This document shows positions 1 through 5,342 of a stretch of 8,416 nt of DNA, piece after piece. The notes beneath the pieces were generated by a model, which had not been told where the DNA came from, did not search any database, and worked only from the letters and a program-made list of their open reading frames with translations. Position 1 is the first letter of the stretch. Every line of letters starts with the position of its first letter. Location: positions 1 through 8,416 of the forward strand of contig JAYVEV010000046.1 in NCBI GenBank assembly GCA_043773745.1, given 5' to 3'. Origin of the DNA: UKL13-2 sp043773745. Its GTDB lineage: Bacteria > Pseudomonadota > Gammaproteobacteria > Burkholderiales > Usitatibacteraceae. The position numbers and the translations under genes are program-made.

Positions 1-234
1 TAGATGAAAAATTGCCGCGCCAACATTGCCTGGCCGGAGACCGCGTTTTACTTCTACCTTGAATAATGCGTCTTCCATACCCCGCTTCAGGCGCACCAAC
101 GCATCTGGCCGATCATGGGCGCGCCCAATCCTCGGTTCGCGTTCGACGATCTCACCTGCGACACCGAGTCCGCGAAGGCGCGCGAGCACGTCATCTAGGA
201 GTTTTTGCTCAGGGGGCAGGGTCAGCTTGTCCAT
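1..234 (-). CDS. AbiEi-like type IV antitoxin/regulator, N-terminal part (runs off left edge)
   Basis: Read leftwards from ATG at 234-232 there are 78 open codons, truncated by the window edge. The product starts MDKLTLPPEQKLLDDVL, has a helical N-terminus, then RPDALVRL and a KVEVKRGLRP stretch near residues 61-70. A charged beta segment followed by VEVKR and a small-residue run (GNVGAAIFHL) is the pattern I associate with AbiEi_2-type proteins, the antitoxin/transcriptional regulator part of type IV systems, and with related nuclease-fold proteins. An in-frame stop just upstream (TTTGTTAATT before the ATG) fixes this start. There is no good ribosome site, only GGAT about 12 bases upstream, and the start codon lies within a long palindrome (227-281), which fits autoregulation. 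The partner toxin, if any, would lie beyond the left edge. The CDS is well supported; the family call is moderate. Confidence 0.6.
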   Translation of the reverse strand, partial: MDKLTLPPEQKLLDDVLARLRGLGVAGEIVEREPRIGRAHDRPDALVRLKRGMEDALFKVEVKRGLRPGNVGAAIFHL

Positions 235-281
235 AATTAACAAATATCCACGAATCATGGATATTTGTTAATTATGGACAA
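227..281. promoter_or_regulatory. Composite palindrome 1, candidate operator over the AbiEi-like start codon
   Basis: The arms 227-250 and 258-281 are perfectly complementary over 24 bases, with a 7-base spacer CGAATCA. It reads as three parts: TTGTCCATAA at 227-236, a centre CCACGAATCATGG at 248-260, and TTATGGACAA at 272-281, about 21 bases apart (two helical turns). It covers the ATG of the leftward gene, so a bound protein could block both transcription and translation. It is not a terminator, as no T tract follows either arm. An operator for the downstream regulator is an inference; AbiEi-type proteins are known to bind inverted repeats in their own promoter. Confidence 0.6.
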
Positions 282-308
282 CTAAGCCATATCTTACGTT
301 CGCTTTGA

Positions 309-362
309 TTGTCCACAAAAATAGACGTCCACGATTCGTGGGCAGACTAAAATTGTGGACAA
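309..362. promoter_or_regulatory. Composite palindrome 2, second copy of the same architecture
   Basis: TTGTCCACAA at 309-318 and its reverse complement TTGTGGACAA at 353-362 flank a central palindrome CCACGATTCGTGG at 329-341. Order, sequence type and spacing (20 and 21 bases) match the palindrome at 227-281, although the DNA between the three parts is no longer complementary here. It lies between kup and the AbiEi-like gene, centred 81 bases upstream of the first. Two sites with conserved layout suggest cooperative binding by one regulator. The outer decamers also resemble a DnaA box with one change, which I consider less likely. Confidence 0.5.
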
Positions 363-424
363 AATGATTGCTAGGCCGAATTGTTGTTTATTGCTGGGTG
401 ATATTCAACAGCCGGCGGGGCTCG

Positions 425-2296
425 CTAAATTTCGACCTGCGTCCCCAGCTCCACGACACGATTGGTTGGAATACGGAAGTACTCCGACGCTTTACCGGCC
501 AAATGCGACATCCACACAAACAAATGCTCGCGCCACAGCGCCATGCCGCCGCCCGGTGTGGCAATCAGGGTTTCGCGGTTGATGAAGAAGGTGGTTTCCA
601 TCATGTCAAAACTCATCGATTGCAGTTTACAGTCGGTCAGCATTTTAGGGATGTCGGGTTGCTCCTTGAAGCCGTAATGTCCGGTGATTTTCCAGAAGCC
701 GTGACCCATGTTTTCGATCCACACATAATCTTCTTTAGGCACGTATGGAATATCCTCGTTGATGATCGATAAAATCACCACGCGCTCATGCAGCACCTTG
801 TTGTGCTTTAAATTATGCAGCATCGCATTGGGCACCCCATTGGGGTTGACGGTCATAAATATGCCGGTGCCGGATACTTTATGCGGCGGGCTCATCGAGA
901 TCGAATCAACAAATAATTTGAGCGGCATCGCGCTGTCGTTGGTGACCTTGCGCACGATCTGACGTCCGCGCCACCAGGTACTCATGATGGTGAAAATCAA
1001 TGCGCCCATCACTACCGGGAACCAGCCGCCATCGGCAAACTTCAGCAAACAGGCACTCATAAACATGATGTCGTTGCCTGCCAAAATCAGCGTGAGCGGA
1101 ATCACTAGCCATTTGTTCCACTTCCAGATACGCGTCATCACTACATACAGCAGCAGGGTTGCCATTAACATCGTCATGGTCACGGCAATACCGTATGCCG
1201 CCGCGAGGTTATCCGAGGTTTTGAAGGCGATGACCAGCCCGATAATGGAGATCAGCATGAGCCAGTTAACAAACGGCACATAAATTTGCCCCGCTTCTTT
1301 ATCGTTGGTGTAAATAATCGCAAAGCGCGGCAAGTAGCCTAGCTGAATCGCCTGCTTGGTCATGCTGTAGGCACCGGAAATCACTGCTTGGGAAGCGATC
1401 ACAGTGGCCGCTGTCGCCAGGCCAATCATCGGAATCAGCCCCCAGCTAGGGACCATCAAATAGAACGGATTCATCACCGCTTTGGGGTCAGCCAGCACTA
1501 GCGCGCCTTGGCCAAAATAATTAATCAGCAATGCGGGCCACACCATGATGAACCAGGCGTAGCGAATCGGCTTTCGGCCGAAGTGGCCCATGTCGGCATA
1601 AAGCGCTTCTGCGCCGGTAACACACAACACCACCGAGCCCAGCACGACAAACGCGTGGAATTGGTGATTAATTAAGAATTGAAAGCTGTAAAACGGATTA
1701 ATCGCCGCCAGCACGCCGGGATTTTTAACAACCTGTGTGATCCCCAGTGCAAAAATGACTGCGAACCATAAAACCATGGTGGGCCCGAAATATTTCCCAA
1801 TGGTCGCAGTGCCGTGGCGCTGAATCGCGAACAGCGCAATCAAGATGCCGATAACAATGGGAATGATGTAGGGTTCCAGCGCAGGCGAGACGACTTTCAA
1901 GCCCTCAACCGCGGACAGCACCGATACCGCCGGCGTAATGACGGCATCGCCAAAAAACATCGCAGCGCCAAAAATACCGAGAGCAATCACCCACCAGCGG
2001 GCGCGTGAGCTGTAGGGGTAGCAACGCTGGGCCAGCGCCGTTAGCGCCAGAATGCCGCCTTCGCCTTTGTTGTCTGCCCGCATCATGAAGATCAGATATT
2101 TGACAGTTACCAGCGTCATCAGCGACCAGAACATCAGCGACAAAATACCCAGCACAGATGCCTCCGTTAGCGGGATGCCGTGCTGCGGGTTGAATGACTC
2201 TTTCAATGCGTATAGGGGGCTGGTGCCAATGTCGCCAAAGACGACGCCAATAGCCCCTATGGTCAAGGCACTAAGTTTTTGTTTGGAGGTATGCAT
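425..2296 (-). CDS. kup: Kup low-affinity potassium uptake transporter
   Basis: The 623-residue product is a full-length inner-membrane K+ uptake protein of the KUP/HAK/KT family, thought to bring in K+ by H+ symport. Visible family motifs are GDIGTSPLYA (21-30), KGEGGILAL (78-85), GDAVITPAVSVLSAVEGL (116-133), TGAEALYADMGHFG (227-240) and AYGIAVTMTML (367-377). About twelve hydrophobic segments fill residues 11-440. A soluble C-terminal domain follows, with GTGIFMT (476-482), and the protein ends in the typical RVVELGTQVEI. Length matches the family. An in-frame TAA two codons upstream fixes the ATG at 2296, yet no Shine-Dalgarno is visible: the upstream sequence reads CACCCCTATAAATT. It is transcribed leftwards with no clear terminator between its stop and the AbiEi-like gene. 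Nothing suggests damage or transfer. Confidence 0.97.
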   Translation of the reverse strand: MHTSKQKLSALTIGAIGVVFGDIGTSPLYALKESFNPQHGIPLTEASVLGILSLMFWSLMTLVTVKYLIFMMRADNKGEGGILALTALAQRCYPYSSRARWWVIALGIFGAAMFFGDAVITPAVSVLSAVEGLKVVSPALEPYIIPIVIGILIALFAIQRHGTATIGKYFGPTMVLWFAVIFALGITQVVKNPGVLAAINPFYSFQFLINHQFHAFVVLGSVVLCVTGAEALYADMGHFGRKPIRYAWFIMVWPALLINYFGQGALVLADPKAVMNPFYLMVPSWGLIPMIGLATAATVIASQAVISGAYSMTKQAIQLGYLPRFAIIYTNDKEAGQIYVPFVNWLMLISIIGLVIAFKTSDNLAAAYGIAVTMTMLMATLLLYVVMTRIWKWNKWLVIPLTLILAGNDIMFMSACLLKFADGGWFPVVMGALIFTIMSTWWRGRQIVRKVTNDSAMPLKLFVDSISMSPPHKVSGTGIFMTVNPNGVPNAMLHNLKHNKVLHERVVILSIINEDIPYVPKEDYVWIENMGHGFWKITGHYGFKEQPDIPKMLTDCKLQSMSFDMMETTFFINRETLIATPGGGMALWREHLFVWMSHLAGKASEYFRIPTNRVVELGTQVEI

Positions 2297-2785
2297 AATT
2301 TATAGGGGTGCGCCGCGCAGAGGGTCAGCGGCAATCAAATCGTGCGGAAATGAGAAACCTGACCGGCAAGGCTTAAAGGGGGCGGCGTTACCGTTACTGA
2401 CATGCCATGGTGCGGGGAGATTTGCGCAAAATGATGCCGGGCCATTCGCGAGGCAATAAAGTCACACGTCACCAATACAGGGGAGGGATTTTTCATGCAG
2501 GCGGCGAGTGCAATACCGCGAATAGGTTGTGGATACACGTTTTATGTTTGCTGTTGCCAAGCACATTGTATGAGCAAATTGGCTTCTACAACGGCGGCCT
2601 GAATTGCCAATAAAAATTTTCGTTTAATAATCAAGTCTAGGTAGCGGCGCAAACTATGCTGCGCCGCAACATAAATGTCAAGACCCGCCAGTCAGCAACG
2701 TATAGGAAAAGTTTAAATTCATTCAAAAATCAAATAAAACAAATGCTTAAAACATGGCCCTTTAACTGAGCGAACTGGCTTTGGG
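2297..2785. other. Gene-free stretch between kup and the tRNA promoter
   Basis: I see no convincing gene here. Open frames on both strands are short, lack ribosome sites and look like chance. The kup promoter should lie in the left part, but I cannot pick convincing boxes. The only clear structure is the hairpin at 2644-2667. The 2690-2770 part is AT-rich, as expected upstream of a strong stable-RNA promoter, where it could act as an UP-like element. Confidence 0.5.
2644..2667. repeat. GC-rich hairpin, 8-bp perfect stem
   Basis: GCGGCGCA (2644-2651) and TGCGCCGC (2660-2667) are perfect inverted repeats around the 8-base loop AACTATGC. No T run follows on either strand, so it is not a canonical intrinsic terminator. 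It could be the end of a transcript or a binding site; the function is unknown. Confidence 0.45.
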
Positions 2786-2814
2786 TTGACAAAAACGCCC
2801 TTCAATGCCAAAAT
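2786..2814 (+). promoter_or_regulatory. Sigma70-type promoter of tRNA-Met with GC-rich discriminator
   Basis: A perfect -35 box TTGACA (2786-2791) is followed 17 bases later by a -10 like CAAAAT (2809-2814), then TCGCGCCC. A G+C-rich discriminator between -10 and the start site is typical of stringently controlled stable-RNA promoters. Transcription would start near 2821, giving a leader of roughly 30 bases before the tRNA. The -10 is imperfect, but spacing and context support the call. Confidence 0.7.
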
Positions 2815-2853
2815 TCGCGCCCTTGTTGCAATATAAATTCAATCAATAAGTTT

Positions 2854-2930
2854 GGCCGATTAGCTCAGCCGGTTAGAGCGACGGAATCATAATCCGCAGG
2901 TCCCCCGTTCGAATCGGGGATTGGCCACCA
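2854..2930 (+). tRNA. tRNA-Met(CAU), elongator type
   Basis: The 77-base cloverleaf is complete. The acceptor stem pairs GGCCGAT with ATTGGCC (one G-T), the D stem pairs GCTC/GAGC, the anticodon loop is ATCATAA with anticodon CAT, the T arm is CCCCG-TTCGAAT-CGGGG, and CCA is encoded. The anticodon stem ACGGA/TCCGC has an A27-C43 mismatch at its top; GCGGA would pair perfectly, so bases 26-27 may be altered. A CAT anticodon also fits tRNA-Ile2 (lysidine-modified), but the anticodon arm resembles elongator Met. Its 3' part is duplicated at 4215-4262, marking it as an integration site. Confidence 0.92.
2884..2930 (+). repeat. attL-type direct repeat (tRNA-Met 3' part)
   Basis: The 47 bases begin with GAATCATAATCCGCAGG and end in GGCCACCA, from the anticodon stem to CCA. 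They recur at 4215-4262. A segment from anticodon loop to 3' end is the classic crossover target of tyrosine integrases in tRNA genes. This copy is the functional one and was probably supplied by the incoming element. Confidence 0.85.
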
Positions 2931-2938
2931 AATAAATC

Positions 2939-2968
2939 AAGGGCTTACAGAGATGTAGGCCCTTTTTT
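2939..2968 (+). terminator. Intrinsic terminator after tRNA-Met
   Basis: The arm AAGGGCTTACA (2939-2949), loop GAGA and arm TGTAGGCCCTT (2954-2964) form an 11-bp stem with one G-T pair. A T run reaches 2968, and the hairpin starts 9 bases after the CCA. If the island model is right, this terminator came in with the element and replaced the original one now at 4269-4306. Confidence 0.85.
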
Positions 2969-2990
2969 ATTGGCTTAAATGGCCAATTTT

Positions 2991-3101
2991 GGGACACTTG
3001 GCAGCCGACTGTCCCGCACTTCATGCGTAGTCATGATCCGGCGGCAGCCTCGGCCTGTGGATAACTGGTGCTTTTGAGGGCCAGTTGTCCCACTGGTGTC
3101 C
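2991..3101. promoter_or_regulatory. GGGACA motif cluster at left island end, candidate integrase arm sites
   Basis: GGGACAC occurs at 2991-2997, its reverse complement TGTCCC at 3010-3015 and 3086-3091, and TGTCC at 3097-3101. The motif recurs at the other island end (4093-4098 and 4104-4110). Tyrosine integrases bind short repeated arm-type sites just inside both attachment sites, so position and repetition fit. The motif is short and the assignment is an inference. Confidence 0.35.
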
Positions 3102-3249
3102 AAACAAAAAAATATAACGCCAGCGTTTCCTGATTATTACCTATGAAAAAGTGCGACATAGAGAATAAAGATCCGTCGATTGTCAATCCGTTGTTGTGCT
3201 ATTTTGCGGCTTGTTTTATGTTGTTGTCATCTGTTCCCAAAGGGCGATT

Positions 3250-3345
3250 ATGGCAACCATTGAAAAGCGCAAGAATGTAGCCGGTGAAATCAGCTACCGC
3301 GTAAAAGTACGGTTGACCGGTTACCCCAAAGGGGGAGTCAACTAA
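3250..3345 (+). pseudogene. N-terminal fragment of a tyrosine integrase
   Basis: The 31 codons from ATG 3250 to TAA 3345 begin MATIEKRKNVAGEISYRVKV, followed by RLTGYPKG. This is the characteristic opening of many prophage/island integrases, which start MATI..R....G..SYR..VR.KG(Y/F)P with a beta-stranded arm-binding domain. The frame then stops, and no central or catalytic part (R, HxxR, Tyr) can be read in any frame before the lipoprotein gene. The fragment lies just downstream of the tRNA, where the integrase of this island would be. Deletion removed nearly the whole gene. Confidence 0.7.
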
Positions 3346-3571
3346 GCAGTCCTTTAGCTCGTGGTATGACAAATGGGTAAGGCACCAGCACCAAAAGGCA
3401 CTTGTTGCGCACTTAGCATTGCGGCTTCATTGAGTCTCTTATGGCCGCGCGTTTATGCATTTATTCGATAGTTCCCAGACTAATAACGCCAAATGAGAAT
3501 ATGCATATTGGAGCAACTATGCATCGGGCGGCAATTCAGGAGCATTCTCAATTCACCTTGTGGGATGGGTT
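3346..3571. other. Degraded stretch after integrase fragment
   Basis: No gene can be supported. A frame from 3349 reads QSFSSWYDKWVRHQHQK and continues to about 3432 before a stop; it has no start codon and no family I recognise. Short ATG frames at 3493 (28 codons) and 3519 (32 codons, with GGAG 5 bases before the ATG) exist but have unconvincing products. It is probably decayed island DNA. Confidence 0.35.
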
Positions 3572-3655
3572 ATGCTTGAAATATTTTTATTTATTGCAAT
3601 TGGCTGGGTGGTGTTAATAGCAATTGCGCTGTTTTTTGAGTGGCTTCAAAGTTAG
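3572..3655 (+). CDS. Candidate 27-residue single-pass membrane peptide
   Basis: From ATG 3572 to TAG 3655 a 27-residue peptide begins MLEIFLFIAIGWVVLI and ends FFEWLQS. Residues 4-23 form one continuous hydrophobic segment, with Glu3 near one end and Glu24 near the other. A weak ribosome site (GGGATGGG) precedes it. It ends 37 bases before the lipoprotein start, so both could share a transcript. Small hydrophobic proteins of this size are commonly missed; a chance hydrophobic frame in AT-rich DNA cannot be excluded. Function is unknown. Confidence 0.35.
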   Translation: MLEIFLFIAIGWVVLIAIALFFEWLQS

Positions 3656-3692
3656 CTCGGTGAGGCAAAATTGTTTTCCGAAAAGGTGCCCT

Positions 3693-4001
3693 ATGCGAAA
3701 GCGCTTAACGTATTTGATCTTGGCGGGATTACTAGCCAGCTGCGCTACTACTGGTACAGATGGGATTGTCCAGATTGGGCCAGACTTATATATGGTCGGT
3801 GGCCTCGGTAGATTCACCGACTTTTCAGGCAGTGCAGTAAAGGCGAGGCTTTATCAAGATGCCACTAAATTTTGCACGAACAAAAATAAAGTCATGTTTC
3901 CCGTGAACAGTACCGGTCGCGATTCAGGATATGCATCTTATGCATCGGCAGAAATTCAATTCCAATGCTTGATGCCGAATGATTCGCGACTACCAAAGTA
4001 G
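3693..4001 (+). CDS. Small hypothetical lipoprotein
   Basis: The 102-residue product starts MRKRLTYLILAGLLASCATTG: positively charged residues, a hydrophobic core, then lipobox LASC with Cys17 as the lipidation site. This predicts a lipoprotein with a mature part of about 86 residues. The mature part has aromatic and glycine-rich strands (DLYMVGGLGRFTDFSG) and two further cysteines (61 and 92) that could form a disulfide. The start is set by AAAAGGTG a few bases upstream and by the signal peptide; an ATG 23 codons upstream would bury the signal. It resembles small uncharacterised periplasmic lipoproteins. It lies inside the fossil island, as cargo. Downstream, 4002-4214 holds no supportable gene. 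Confidence 0.8.
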   Translation: MRKRLTYLILAGLLASCATTGTDGIVQIGPDLYMVGGLGRFTDFSGSAVKARLYQDATKFCTNKNKVMFPVNSTGRDSGYASYASAEIQFQCLMPNDSRLPK

Positions 4002-4092
4002 GTTGGCCGTTATATTGCCGTGGCCATTCACCTGTTGCGCCGCTATGTGCGATTCGGAGTACCTAAAAGAAAAGATTGAATGGCGAGGACGC

Positions 4093-4110
4093 GGGACAAT
4101 GATGGGACAC
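4093..4110 (+). promoter_or_regulatory. GGGACA motif pair at right island end
   Basis: GGGACA occurs at 4093-4098 and GGGACAC at 4104-4110, 11 bases apart, about 105 bases before the right direct repeat. The same hexamer appears in both orientations just inside the left repeat. The pair are candidate arm-type integrase sites; the evidence is only motif repetition and position. Confidence 0.35.
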
Positions 4111-4214
4111 CGAGGGGCAAAAATTCAGGTAACCCCAGAACAAGCGGCAACACCAAGTAATTGATATAATTGCTCTAGTTGGTTGTTGCCTGTTCCTGAT
4201 TTATCGGTTCCCGC

Positions 4215-4262
4215 GAATCATAATCCGCAGGTCCCCCCGTTCGAATCGGGGATTGGCCACCA
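4215..4262 (+). repeat. attR-type direct repeat, displaced tRNA-Met 3' part
   Basis: These 48 bases match 2884-2930 except for one extra C in the C run (six instead of five), from GAATCAT to GGCCACCA. It lacks the 5' half of a tRNA, so it cannot give a working tRNA, and the C insertion fits loss of selection. A strong terminator follows at once, suggesting this is the original chromosomal end of the tRNA gene. Confidence 0.88.
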
Positions 4263-4268
4263 GACATT

Positions 4269-4306
4269 AAAAACCCATGTAAATTCTAGATTTACATGGG
4301 TTTTTT
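4269..4306. terminator. Strong bidirectional intrinsic terminator
   Basis: The arms 4269-4284 and 4290-4305 pair perfectly over 16 bases (core ACCCATGTAAAT) around the loop TCTAG. T6 follows on the plus strand, and the A5 on the left gives a T tract on the minus strand. It was probably the original tRNA-Met terminator and now can also stop minus-strand transcription from vapC, which ends at 4363. Confidence 0.9.
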
Positions 4307-4362
4307 GTCGTTTGGTGGTACATAAAGTGATACACATTATGAGAGCATTAAAATAAGTGATC

Positions 4363-4743
4363 TTAAGCCTCCGAAATGTGCTTTAAGCCGAGTGAGAGCA
4401 GGCGTGTATCTTTGGTCAGGAGGGTCATTTTTTCGATGTCGGCAACAGCAACCAACAGCAAGTCGAAAGGGTCACCCTGGAAGCCCCCAAGCTCGTGAGT
4501 GCGCTCTACATGGGCTGCAGTAACAGAAAGCAAACTGAAGCCCTGCGCTGCAAAGTGAGATTGCAAAGACCCATCCGGCAAAATGAGTTTGCCGACAGCT
4601 TGCTTCAATTGCATCTCCCACAAACTGGCCACGCTGATAGAACACATTTCTTTACCGATGAGCTTTCGAGTTGCTTTGGAAAGCTTGGCGCTATTGGTCA
4701 TCCACCAATAAATCAGGTGCGTATCGAGCAGATAGCGCGTCAC
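4363..4743 (-). CDS. VapC-like PIN-domain toxin (ribonuclease)
   Basis: The 126-residue protein has the PIN fold signature. Its acidic metal-binding residues are Asp7 (YLLDTH), Glu43 (ASLWEMQLK), Asp91/Asp94 (GDPFDLLL) and Asp112 (LLTKDTRLL), in the order and spacing of VapC toxins. These are Mg2+-dependent RNases that cut tRNA or rRNA. All catalytic acids are present, so it should be active. It starts with GTG at 4743 and overlaps the antitoxin stop by four bases (GTGA), which implies translational coupling and an antitoxin-first operon. Length is normal. It sits right after the island's end, so it may help hold the locus in the chromosome. Confidence 0.92.
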   Translation of the reverse strand: MTRYLLDTHLIYWWMTNSAKLSKATRKLIGKEMCSISVASLWEMQLKQAVGKLILPDGSLQSHFAAQGFSLLSVTAAHVERTHELGGFQGDPFDLLLVAVADIEKMTLLTKDTRLLSLGLKHISEA

Positions 4744-5054
4744 TTTTTTCGGCTACGTGGTCTGGACGCGGGTTTTATATTGGCGGATGCAGGCTCAAGT
4801 GAATTATCTGCTGCCAACGAAAACAGGTTGGCCAAATCTACAGTGGCCTGCTGTGAAAAAGCATCCGCAATCTGGCGCTCCGATATGTTGAGATGTGCCC
4901 ATGTTCCCGGCTTGCGTGTTGGCTGTGCACTTGCAACTGGCACTAATTTGACAGCAGGAATACCCTTGTTGGCGATAATCACATCCTCACCTTCAAGGGC
5001 AGCTTTCACTAATCGGGAAAGCTGGCTTTTTGCATCCAGCATATTTACTTGCAT
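4740..5054 (-). CDS. Phd/YefM-type antitoxin of the VapC-like toxin
   Basis: The product has 104 residues. The N-terminal half (MQVNMLDAKSQLSRLVKAAL, then GEDVIIANKGIPAVKLVPV) is a typical Phd/YefM DNA-binding and dimerisation domain. The C-terminal half (from about residue 56), expected to neutralise the toxin, is divergent and ends in a basic tail (RPRSRKK). The start at 5054 is chosen because AGGAG lies 7 bases upstream and the family alignment starts there; an ATG 11 codons upstream has no such site and adds unrelated residues. It overlaps the toxin gene by four bases. Such antitoxins repress their own promoter, alone or with the toxin, which fits the palindromes at 5103-5120. Confidence 0.9.
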   Translation of the reverse strand: MQVNMLDAKSQLSRLVKAALEGEDVIIANKGIPAVKLVPVASAQPTRKPGTWAHLNISERQIADAFSQQATVDLANLFSLAADNSLEPASANIKPASRPRSRKK

Positions 5055-5074
5055 AGCGAAGCTCCTAAAAATAA

Positions 5075-5120
5075 ATGGCCTTATCAAATAATTTTATCAT
5101 GAGTTAGCTAACTTAGCTAA
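5075..5120 (-). promoter_or_regulatory. Candidate antitoxin-toxin promoter and operators
   Basis: Two adjacent palindromes, GTTAGCTAAC (5103-5112) and TTAGCTAA (5113-5120), lie about 50 bases upstream of the antitoxin start. Read leftwards, TAAAAT (within ATGATAAAATTAT) could be a -10, and the palindromes would cover the -35 region. Repeated short palindromes over the promoter are what an autoregulating Phd-type antitoxin needs. The -35 match is poor, so the promoter is tentative and the operator idea is an inference. Confidence 0.45.
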
Positions 5121-5124
5121 TTGC

Positions 5125-5176
5125 TAGCCTCTTCCAATAACACCTCCTCCGGCTTATGTGTCATTGGAAGAGGCTA
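5125..5176. repeat. 14-bp perfect inverted repeat with nested 4-bp repeat
   Basis: TAGCCTCTTCCAAT (5125-5138) and ATTGGAAGAGGCTA (5163-5176) are exact reverse complements around 24 bases, within which ACAC (5140-5143) can pair with GTGT (5158-5161). There is no T tract on either side, so termination is unlikely. It lies just upstream of the toxin-antitoxin promoter and may be a regulator site, a cruciform or the border of a mobile segment. Confidence 0.55.
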
Positions 5177-5342
5177 AGTATTGCTTGGCGCCATTATTCT
5201 TGCTATTATGTAAACGTATATTGTAGTTTTTCGATATTTTTATCGACTTTCAAAATCCCCTTAAGGGAAGCTGCCCGTAAAAATCAAAAAATTACGGGTT
5301 GGCCCAATGTCCAAAATCCGTCCGCAAATTTGACGCGTTTTG

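Larger units (their letters stand above)
2884..4262. mobile_element. Remnant genomic island in tRNA-Met, bounded by direct repeats
   Basis: The element is flanked by 47-48 base direct repeats of the tRNA 3' part (2884-2930 and 4215-4262). It carries an integrase start fragment next to the intact tRNA, the usual position for tRNA-targeting integrases, plus a hydrophobic micro-ORF and a lipoprotein gene as possible cargo. GGGACA-type motifs lie near both ends. At about 1.35 kb with a broken integrase it cannot move by itself. It is most likely the deleted core of a larger island, its ends preserved because the left copy completes the tRNA. Confidence 0.75.

Noticed and set aside
26..271. 81-codon plus-strand frame at the left edge
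   Set aside because: It is antisense to the AbiEi-like frame and runs through the palindrome; the product is low-complexity Arg/Ser-rich.
2052..2459. 135-codon plus-strand frame over the kup start
   Set aside because: Most of it is antisense to conserved kup codons, and no domain is visible.
3056..3064. Perfect DnaA box (TGTGGATAA)
   Set aside because: A single 9-base match with no cluster, AT-rich unwinding region or replication gene nearby; no origin is implied.
3143..3280. 45-codon frame MKKCDIENKDPS... before the integrase fragment
   Set aside because: It overlaps the integrase fragment in another frame, has no ribosome site, and fits a leader region better than a gene.
3979..4164. 61-codon plus-strand frame after the lipoprotein gene
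   Set aside because: It overlaps the lipoprotein end in another frame, lacks a ribosome site and contains the candidate integrase arm motifs.
4495..5091. 198-codon open frame on the plus strand opposite the toxin-antitoxin genes
   Set aside because: It is a shadow of two overlapping genes with clear family motifs on the minus strand; it has no ribosome site or recognisable domain.
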